NCBI GenBank assembly: GCA_045125095.1
Contig: JBGVMW010000059.1
Location: forward strand, 1 to 61,831
Reading direction: 5' to 3'
Source of the DNA: JBGVMW01 sp045125095
Lineage (GTDB): Bacteria; Bacillota; Clostridia; Lachnospirales; Lachnospiraceae
DNA: 61,831 bases
The position numbers were made by a program, and so were the translations under genes. Position 1 is the stretch's first letter, and each line of letters starts with the position of its first letter. Below are positions 54,822-61,831 of this stretch, piece by piece. Below the pieces are notes generated by a model. The model did no database searches. It was not told the origin of the DNA and saw only the letters and a program-made list of their open reading frames with translations.

Positions 54822-57083
54822 ATGATAACAATTTCGTTGGATGAATTTGGAGAGTTTGAAAAAGAAGATAACAAGCCGTTGTTTGTTGCAGGTTTAATTT
54901 TTGATGATCAAGAACAATCTGGTGCAGTACAGGTTGAAGAGTGGACAGAGAGAGAACGTGTAAGAGCGTATTATAGAAAAGTAATTGAAGATGCAGGAGA
55001 TGGCTTTTCATATCCACAAGATTTACATTCAAATGGTGATACAGAAAGAGATCATAATGTAATAGGACCAGTAAAAACCAAGGTGGCGGAGACATTACCT
55101 GAATTTATTGCTAAAGGAACATATAATGGGAAACCATTAACAAATGAGAATGGAAATCGAATAAGAGATAGAAAAGGAAAATATCACTTATTTGTAATGC
55201 TAAAAAGTGATGATGGAAAGAAACGCTTGTTAGCACAGAATGCAAATATGTTAGCTAAGGACGATTGGGCTGCTAACAGATATTTTCATATGGCGAGCTC
55301 TGTAGTAAATAGGATTATTTTTCATAATCCTTTGTATGCGCCAGGTCGCACACCAGCTATAAATATTGATATAGCAACCAGATCGACAGGAAATTTAAGT
55401 GAATTAGACAATGAGTTAGTGGAGGAATTCAAAAAGCAGGCATATAGAGCAAGCGAGATTGAAAATTCAAATTATAAATTTTACAGCATTATGAATGCTG
55501 ATATATACAGAACATTGATTGCTCAAGAAATGATAAATAGTGGAAATGTTTCTGTAAAGATAGATAAGCTGTATGTAAAATCAATTCAGTATGATCCAGA
55601 TAAGCAGATGATGGAATTTTTGTATTTGTCAGATAGTATATGTTCAATTCTAGGATATAAGCTTAATGGAAATAGCGCTGATGACTGGTTAGAACAGATT
55701 GTCAAAAGGGCAGATGAAATCAATCCGGAAAATGAGAATCTTATCTTTGGATATGATGAGATAGATAATAGTTTTTCAAGTGCATGGAATTGCTATGAAC
55801 GTAAGAATTTGTTTGATGCATTATCTATTACATACGATGCGAAAATTACCAAGGGTAAGTTTGCAGAACATTACAGAGATACTTGGTTTCCGTATCTGGA
55901 AGAGAGAGTTAGGGAAACAATCACTCCAGAGTATTTTAATAAAAGTGTAAATGAATTGTCTGCGTTGTTGACTATCAATAATTTGGATCAAGAAAAGCTA
56001 TTATACCTAATGCAACAATTTGAATTAATGGTTGATAAAGTTGCTAATAAATATAGAAGTACAGATATGCGATCGGCAACCCTATATAAATTATATGATG
56101 CAGGGGTTTCAGCATTTTGTCATGTTGGTAATGCGGCAAAAGCACTTGAGTATTATGAAAAGTGTAAAAAATATGCTTTTTACGTCGGAGTAGATGCATA
56201 TTTAAACACCAACAACAAGCTAGTTGTATGTCTTGAAGATAGCTTCGAATGGGATAAGGGATTGGAAATTGCAAATGAGAATGTTAGTAGCCAACAGTTA
56301 GCGTCGGAAATGAAGCGAGAGATACTTAAAAAGGGTGATGAATCGGACTTCTTAGATGAAGCAAAAGCAATTAGCCAATTAGCAAGAATTTTGGCTGAAA
56401 AAAGAGATCCAGAAGCAGAGGTATATTTTAAAGATGCTTTGAGCAAACTTGAGAAGGGCTCTGCTAATTATAAGATTACTCAGTCGTATCTTTTGCACTT
56501 CTATGCGGATATGAATATGAAAGAAGAGTACGATGCTGAAATAGTTGATTATTTTGATGGGAAAAATACAATAAACCAACGATTACGCTATATTACAAGC
56601 TCAGATGAAGATGTACATTCTGCATTTTCTAATGAATATGCAATTTATGTTTTGGTTAGAGGATTATATTGTTTCCACCAAGATGAGATTGATGACGCTT
56701 TATGGGAGAAATTATGTGAAATGGATGCAACATTGACTAAGAAATATGGTAAAGAACCAAGTGGACATCCATGGGAAATAACCTATAAGTATTTAGAAAT
56801 GCTTGCAATTAAGAGAAAAGATGATAATGCTCGGAAACTGTTTGCACAATTAAAGAGAGACAGATTGAACTATAGAGGAGAAATCATTGAAGCTCTTGAG
56901 CAGTTTGGCGCTGCAGAGGTCGCTGATTATGAGAATAAGAACGATTTGCGTGATTCAATAACCAAGAACTTAGCTAGTTTTATGAAAGAAAATTTTACTG
57001 TACTGGACAATATAACTTTTTCTGATAATGGAGAAGCGCGTTATCAAGAATTGCAGAAATATTTCACATTTATGTATAGATAG
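54822..57083 (+). CDS. DUF3800-like N-terminal domain fused to TPR-like repeats
   Basis: 753 residues. The start MITISLDEFGEFEKEDNKPL with VAGLIFDD, and later YVKSIQYDPDKQMMEFLYLS and DSICSILG, follow the DUF3800 layout (an RNase-H-like fold with acidic residues at D7, E8 and near LSDS). The C-terminal about 450 residues are helical repeats of the TPR type (AALEYYEKCKKYAFYVG-like; here KALEYYEKCKKYAFYVG). DUF3800 proteins are common in defence islands, function unclear. GGGGGCG precedes the ATG at 54822. It is 20 nt after the CARF gene. Confidence 0.7.
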   Translation: MITISLDEFGEFEKEDNKPLFVAGLIFDDQEQSGAVQVEEWTERERVRAYYRKVIEDAGDGFSYPQDLHSNGDTERDHNVIGPVKTKVAETLPEFIAKGTYNGKPLTNENGNRIRDRKGKYHLFVMLKSDDGKKRLLAQNANMLAKDDWAANRYFHMASSVVNRIIFHNPLYAPGRTPAINIDIATRSTGNLSELDNELVEEFKKQAYRASEIENSNYKFYSIMNADIYRTLIAQEMINSGNVSVKIDKLYVKSIQYDPDKQMMEFLYLSDSICSILGYKLNGNSADDWLEQIVKRADEINPENENLIFGYDEIDNSFSSAWNCYERKNLFDALSITYDAKITKGKFAEHYRDTWFPYLEERVRETITPEYFNKSVNELSALLTINNLDQEKLLYLMQQFELMVDKVANKYRSTDMRSATLYKLYDAGVSAFCHVGNAAKALEYYEKCKKYAFYVGVDAYLNTNNKLVVCLEDSFEWDKGLEIANENVSSQQLASEMKREILKKGDESDFLDEAKAISQLARILAEKRDPEAEVYFKDALSKLEKGSANYKITQSYLLHFYADMNMKEEYDAEIVDYFDGKNTINQRLRYITSSDEDVHSAFSNEYAIYVLVRGLYCFHQDEIDDALWEKLCEMDATLTKKYGKEPSGHPWEITYKYLEMLAIKRKDDNARKLFAQLKRDRLNYRGEIIEALEQFGAAEVADYENKNDLRDSITKNLASFMKENFTVLDNITFSDNGEARYQELQKYFTFMYR

Positions 57084-57098
57084 GAAGGTTGATAAGCC

Positions 57099-58817
57099 AT
57101 GGGTAATGTATATGATGTAAATTCATCTTGTTTAAGGTATATTGTACCATTTAAGTATTCAGGGGCATTTGAGGACGCTGTTTCTAAAGTAGAAGCACAA
57201 CAGGAGAACAAACCTAACAAGCAAGGTGATTATCAAAAGCATTGGGAACGAAGAAAAAGTACTTTAGATGGTCCGGAGAGTGATTTATATGGATATGTCA
57301 GAAATGAGTATAGATTTGAGAATGACACAGATGTTCTAGCAGAGCAGAAAACTGGGTGTGAATGGTTATTTTGGAAGAGTGCAGAAGCTGAAGGGAAAAA
57401 GGGAAAAAAAGTTAAAGAGTTATTATATTACCCTGAACCAATAAAAAGAGATAACAGCGAACTTCCTAAGGCATGGAACATAAGTGTAATTAATCTAGGA
57501 TTGATGATATTTAGAAATGGTCTCGGATTTGTTTGGTACGAGATTGAAGTTCCTAAAAAAGGCATTGATTCAAATGAATTAAAACGCTTTCAAAATATTA
57601 TTCGTGAATTGAATAGAGGAGATGCCTCAGTATTATGGGAGAAACAAATTAGTAACGTCGAGCCAGACTTTGGAGTAGTGTTAGAAGAGAAACCTGATAA
57701 TTATAGGGCTTATATGATACCATTTTTATTGGGATATTGGGTCAATGATATTGTAAGTTATTTGAATGTTACTTACCTTGCAGAACGAAAGAACTCATAT
57801 GAAAGTATGATTAAAAAGAGTATGCAAAGTGTAAGAGGATTGCCTAATGTGAAGATTAGTAATGAAAATGCTTCTAATGTAGTAACCTGTAACCTTCCCG
57901 ATAAGGCGATTCTATTTACGTATGTTTCATTTGGTAGCAGAACCGCAGAAAATGATTTGGAAAACAAGTATTCTTTGATATTTCATATTACTAATGGGTA
58001 TAAGGATTCTTATCATTTCAGTAGTGAGGTAAAAAGTGAAATAAAAAGACCGTTTGATAACGCATTTTGGTATGCAACTCAAGAAGGAGCAGCATATTTA
58101 TCTTGGCCGGTAGCTGATAATAAAGAGGTTTTTGACAGCTTGATTCCTAGCAAGGTGAGAACGGATTATTTTGCATTGTATTTGAAAGTACTTTATCAAT
58201 CATTTTCTTTACTTGTATATGCAGAGAAAATCCAAGCGGAGATATCTGCTGTTAATGGGAAGTATTTAACTGAGCCGCTTGATAAAAGGATTACTGAGCT
58301 CTTTGGAGAAATCAATTTGTTTCTTACAAAGAGCATGGCTACATCAGTGAGCCATATTCACCATCAGAGTGAGTTTTATGTTTATTTAAAGAATCAGCTT
58401 CGAGTACATGATGATGTAAAGAGCGTCACATCTGGATTAAACGCCTTAGATATACTGCAACGAGAACAGCGCCAGCGTGAAGAAAGTAAAAGGGTTCAAG
58501 AGGCTTGGCAGGAAGAACAGCGTAGAGATCGTGAGGCACAAGAAGAACGAGCTAAGCGTGAAGAAAGAGAAAAGAAGAGTGATGGGAAAATACAGGCCAT
58601 TATGGGCTTGTTTGCACTGTTAGGAATTTCTTCTGCTTTGGTAGATTGTTTCGATTTTATTAGCAAGTTTGATGCTGAAAATGGAGATTTTTGGGATTTA
58701 TTATGTGCTACTCAAGGATGGGAAATAGCCTTTTTTGTTGTCATAGGGATAATAAGTATTATTGCCATTGTTGTATCTGTTAAGGCTATCTTTGATGCAT
58801 TTAGAAATAGAGATTAA
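57099..58817 (+). CDS. Membrane protein with CorA-like two-helix C-terminus
   Basis: 572 residues. A large soluble N-terminal part (1-440), a long charged coiled helix (about 450-500: QREQRQREESKRVQEAWQEE), then two membrane helices (about 505-527 and 545-567) and a short basic tail. This order resembles CorA-type channels, but the GMN motif is absent. CorA-like proteins occur as effectors beside type III CRISPR. Placed between the CARF/DUF3800 genes and the NTPase, a pore-forming effector is one reading. It is 15 nt after the previous gene. Confidence 0.65.
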   Translation: MGNVYDVNSSCLRYIVPFKYSGAFEDAVSKVEAQQENKPNKQGDYQKHWERRKSTLDGPESDLYGYVRNEYRFENDTDVLAEQKTGCEWLFWKSAEAEGKKGKKVKELLYYPEPIKRDNSELPKAWNISVINLGLMIFRNGLGFVWYEIEVPKKGIDSNELKRFQNIIRELNRGDASVLWEKQISNVEPDFGVVLEEKPDNYRAYMIPFLLGYWVNDIVSYLNVTYLAERKNSYESMIKKSMQSVRGLPNVKISNENASNVVTCNLPDKAILFTYVSFGSRTAENDLENKYSLIFHITNGYKDSYHFSSEVKSEIKRPFDNAFWYATQEGAAYLSWPVADNKEVFDSLIPSKVRTDYFALYLKVLYQSFSLLVYAEKIQAEISAVNGKYLTEPLDKRITELFGEINLFLTKSMATSVSHIHHQSEFYVYLKNQLRVHDDVKSVTSGLNALDILQREQRQREESKRVQEAWQEEQRRDREAQEERAKREEREKKSDGKIQAIMGLFALLGISSALVDCFDFISKFDAENGDFWDLLCATQGWEIAFFVVIGIISIIAIVVSVKAIFDAFRNRD

Positions 58818-58835
58818 TAGAGGGAGTGTGACAAT

Positions 58836-61697
58836 ATGGTCTGTTGTAACTGTAAAAAGAATATTTCAGATGAAGATTTGTTCTGCCGATTTTGTGGTGC
58901 TCGTCAATCAAAAGTGATAGAGAAGAAGTGGACCGAGTTTAGAACAGTGAAATTGGATTTTGACATGTATTCTAGTTTACCTTTAATTATCAAGGAGGAA
59001 TATAGCAGACTATTCAATTTGCTGGATGAAGGGCAGAATTACGGAGCTGTTCTACAGTTGAGGGATATATATGAGATTTGTTTGAAAATTCCAGTTATTA
59101 TCTCGATGGCATATATATGCAATAAGTCGAAAATTTCTGAAGAAGAATACAGAGTGTTAGATGTTGTTATAGAGCGAGAATTATCATGCGGCACTTGGCA
59201 TGAAATCGTACGATTATTGATAAAAGCCTTAGAGCAGTGGGAACTTGTCTGTATTTTGAAGGAAGTTGATGAATTGTGGAGTTGGGATGGAAGTAGAGGA
59301 GTTCGTGGACGTAGGGAATCTATTAATGGGTTCACTAGTTTTTCTAATTGGCGTAATTCTACGATAGGTCATGGGGCATTAGCATTTGATACGCAAGAAG
59401 ATTATTATTCTCAGTTTGAAAAGATGCTAATAAAATTAAATGAATATTTTGAATATTCATATGATGCCTACTCTCACATTTGCTTTGGCGAAGGAAGCAA
59501 GGTAATCTTAAATAATGAGCAATTTGAACTATCTCCATTCGTGGTGACGGATGATGATGGAATATACTTTTTTGATGCTTATCTGTATGGAAAGAAAAAA
59601 TATGACATATTGAATTATCAAAATGCTAAGAAAAACAGTTTTCGAAAGGATAAGAAAGAGGAGCAGCAATTGGAAGCCTTATATCGAGATGTAAAAGGCT
59701 ATTTAGCGACCTTAAAATCTACAAGTAAAATGGATGCAGATATCAATAATCTATATTCTGATTGGCACAGCATTCAAGAAGAAGAATTGTTAGATAGTTC
59801 AATTATGAATAAAAAATATCAACGAGTAGATTACCTTACCGATTGGGCGGTTGAAGCTATTAATAATAATAAATTTGCACTTCTTTCGATGGAGAGTGGA
59901 TTAGGTAAGAGTTCGTGGTGTAGAACATTTGATGAGAGATTTTGTGATACTCCAGAAACCATCATCGGATACGATATAAAGGTTATTTATATCAACCGTT
60001 TTTATAATAAGACGACAGATTCTCTTCTGTCTGCTTTGCAGGATGTATTGTCATTATCGTCTAATGGACAACGAGTGATTAAATTAGATAATCCAAGATA
60101 TATAAATCGTAAAGTAGATAATAAGCGACAAGAAGTTTCGGAAGTAATTGACTTTTATTATAAAAAAATGCATGAAGTAGGAGTATGGAAAAGTGACAAA
60201 CTTTTGCTAATATTTGATGGTCTAGATGAATTGATGGATTATTCATTTTTGCAATGGCTACCTAGCACAGAGGAACTTGGTGACAATGTAAGAATTATAT
60301 TTACTGCAAGGGTTAGCGATTCATTAGAAACTCTTAAAGAAAATTTAGAAAAAAACATAGATTTCCATTTTAAAGAGGAGAATTATCTTATAGTAGGGAA
60401 TGACGCCTACGAAAATATTAATTTATTGACTCAGTATATCAGCAAATATGGAAAAGACAATAATATTAGATTTACAGATAATGATATAAATACATTACTT
60501 GTAAAAGCACAAAATAGATTTTTATATCTAGCTGCTTTATTACAAATCATAAATAATGATAATTTTTCAATTCCACAAGAGAATAATATATATTGGAGCG
60601 TGCTAGACTACTTGCGAAAAATGTATTCAGAAAAATATTTTCACGATATTGAAAATATTTTGGGGTTGCTTACTGTTGCAAGTGTTCCTATCAGTGTATA
60701 TGAGCTTTCACAGATATTAGGGTATGGTAGTCCTAATTATTTGCTTGCGTCGTATATTAAGGATTTGATGCCTTTATTGGTAATAGAGTATAGAGACGGA
60801 GATGCATATTATTCACTGGCACATGAGGAGGTTATTTCGGCAATTAAACATGCTGAATGGTTCGATATAAATTCTACGCTAGAATTATGGAAGAATTGCA
60901 TGCTTGATAGCGCAGAGCAGTTAACAAGAATTGAACGAGAACATATGTTGAGTCTTGATAATGTAGATTTTAAAGGTAGTATTTATGCTTTTGTAAACAT
61001 GAATATTTTACCGAATGAGTTTAAAAATCACTTTGAAGAATCAGAATTGCAAGTAATCTTAAATGGATGGTGTGATATCTGTAGTTGGATATCAGACATT
61101 TGTATATATAGTCATCTAAGTGCAAATGAAAAATATAATATTTATAAAAATATATATGATTTATGTGAAGTATTATTTAAGGACAAAATGTATCTTCTCT
61201 ATGAGTCATATCTAAAAATGAAGTTTTTGTCACCTGAATTCATAGGATTTTATGGATACAGTGATGAAGAGTTAGAAAAGGACGAAGAAATTGTCAGTTT
61301 GCTAGCAAAGTGTTTATGGATATATGAAGAACGGGACATGACGCTTGAAGAGCTGAATATATATGAGCGAGAATTGATGATATATCCAGCACTGGCTGGA
61401 AGGGTTGCGTTAAAAGCTCTTTTATTACATAAAAAACCGTATGAAACATATGAGAATAAACTAGCAGATGCACTTAAGTTTGCGACAGAAATAGTGGAGA
61501 CAATATCAGAAAACCCGAGATTTTGCAGACATGATGTTCAGGTTGTTAAGAGTGTAATTAGAGAATTAAGTGCAAATTGCTACACTCTAATTGATAAAAA
61601 GATTCTTCAGAAAAATAGAATACAAAATGTTGAGGAATACTTGGTTATCGAGGATTATAATATATACGAATATGGAGAGTTGTATAAAAAAACCTGA
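58836..61697 (+). CDS. Zn-ribbon / HEPN-like / STAND NTPase
   Basis: 953 residues. Zinc ribbon 3-21 (CCNCKKNISDEDLFCRFCGA). A helical region follows with NWRNSTIGHG (R173, H179), an R-x5-H motif like that of HEPN RNases. The NTPase has P-loop SMESGLGKSSW (351-361), Walker B LLLIFDGLDEL (456-466) and IIFTARVSD as sensor, then winged-helix and long helical repeats to the end. STAND proteins with such effector domains act as sensors that oligomerise on detecting phage or stress (Avs/NLR-like). It is 18 nt after the CorA-like gene, so both are likely one unit. Confidence 0.85.
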   Translation: MVCCNCKKNISDEDLFCRFCGARQSKVIEKKWTEFRTVKLDFDMYSSLPLIIKEEYSRLFNLLDEGQNYGAVLQLRDIYEICLKIPVIISMAYICNKSKISEEEYRVLDVVIERELSCGTWHEIVRLLIKALEQWELVCILKEVDELWSWDGSRGVRGRRESINGFTSFSNWRNSTIGHGALAFDTQEDYYSQFEKMLIKLNEYFEYSYDAYSHICFGEGSKVILNNEQFELSPFVVTDDDGIYFFDAYLYGKKKYDILNYQNAKKNSFRKDKKEEQQLEALYRDVKGYLATLKSTSKMDADINNLYSDWHSIQEEELLDSSIMNKKYQRVDYLTDWAVEAINNNKFALLSMESGLGKSSWCRTFDERFCDTPETIIGYDIKVIYINRFYNKTTDSLLSALQDVLSLSSNGQRVIKLDNPRYINRKVDNKRQEVSEVIDFYYKKMHEVGVWKSDKLLLIFDGLDELMDYSFLQWLPSTEELGDNVRIIFTARVSDSLETLKENLEKNIDFHFKEENYLIVGNDAYENINLLTQYISKYGKDNNIRFTDNDINTLLVKAQNRFLYLAALLQIINNDNFSIPQENNIYWSVLDYLRKMYSEKYFHDIENILGLLTVASVPISVYELSQILGYGSPNYLLASYIKDLMPLLVIEYRDGDAYYSLAHEEVISAIKHAEWFDINSTLELWKNCMLDSAEQLTRIEREHMLSLDNVDFKGSIYAFVNMNILPNEFKNHFEESELQVILNGWCDICSWISDICIYSHLSANEKYNIYKNIYDLCEVLFKDKMYLLYESYLKMKFLSPEFIGFYGYSDEELEKDEEIVSLLAKCLWIYEERDMTLEELNIYERELMIYPALAGRVALKALLLHKKPYETYENKLADALKFATEIVETISENPRFCRHDVQVVKSVIRELSANCYTLIDKKILQKNRIQNVEEYLVIEDYNIYEYGELYKKT

Positions 61698-61831
61698 ATT
61701 ATTCACGAGCAGATAAAATGCTCAAAATCACAAAACCTTGTTTCAGTTCTTTTTAAATCAATCAAATTACCTGTAAAAAAGGATAAACTACCCCTGTGAA
61801 ATTCGATTGAGTTATTTTGAACTGTCAAGGT
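61698..61831. other. Non-coding end of window
   Basis: After the NTPase stop there is a small GAGCA-N7-TGCTC hairpin (61707-61723) without a T-tract. The remaining sequence, ending TTTTGAACTGTCAAGGT, shows no gene. It may hold the end of a further element, but one side only is visible. Confidence 0.3.

Overview
The window looks like AT-rich accessory DNA from a Gram-positive gut Clostridia, most likely Lachnospiraceae. The grounds are strong AGGAGG ribosome sites, sigma-A promoters, a RepA_N-type initiator, IS66 and recombinase-in-trio (RIT) elements, small excisionase-like proteins and a DUF1887 protein. ParA/ParB next to RepA_N genes indicates a plasmid, or an integrative element with a plasmid-like maintenance module. 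No relaxase, type IV secretion channel, tRNA, rRNA or CRISPR array was seen.

Layout. 1-1.57 kb: an IS66 copy cut by the end of a second, IS21-like element. 1.57-7.7 kb: three units, each behind the same bipartite promoter-like motif (TCGGGAAAA-N12-CGATT). They encode a VirD4-like ATPase with its partner, a secreted SH3/ricin/NlpC-P60 wall hydrolase, and a membrane/SEDS unit. 7.8-10.5 kb: a LexA-like repressor divergent from a Y-family polymerase. 10.6-17.6 kb: small regulators, two serine-recombinase-like proteins without a recognisable catalytic Ser, a MazF-like protein, a self-regulating ribbon-helix-helix repressor and a tyrosine integrase. 17.6-24.5 kb: parA split inside its P-loop by a 3.46-kb RIT element, then parB and two RepA_N genes with repeats inside the second.

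24.6-43.1 kb holds the most striking unit: an apparent 18-kb operon behind a consensus promoter, a c-di-GMP-I riboswitch and a terminator. It encodes an Lgt-like membrane protein, an anchored protein, a secreted SGNH hydrolase, two Sel1/membrane paralogues around a triple-AAA CbbX-like ATPase, and then a phospho-signalling set: Zn-ribbon/pseudokinase/PP2C, vWA, Zn-ribbon/FHA, an intact Ser/Thr kinase, a pseudokinase with a cold-shock domain, and two helical proteins. This resembles in logic the kinase-phosphatase-vWA triads known from Ter-type systems, but the composition is different.

43.4-52.9 kb: a receiver, a membrane J-domain protein, a ClpP homologue, a second membrane-less VirD4-like ATPase, phosphoesterases and zinc proteins. 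One gene (51118-52110) fuses the cytoplasmic part of the flagellar stator MotA, without its membrane helices, to the FliG motor domain; both sets of torque charges appear to be kept. A neighbour begins with a FliM-like CheY-binding peptide. No flagellar structural gene is in the window, so motor-switch parts seem to have been reused.

52.9-61.7 kb looks like a defence or stress end: a second HTH gene behind a terminator leader, a diguanylate-cyclase remnant, a frameshifted Card1/Can2-like CARF nuclease, a DUF3800-like/TPR protein, a CorA-like two-helix membrane protein and a Zn-ribbon/HEPN-like/STAND NTPase. All functional statements rest on reading motifs by eye; no search was run.
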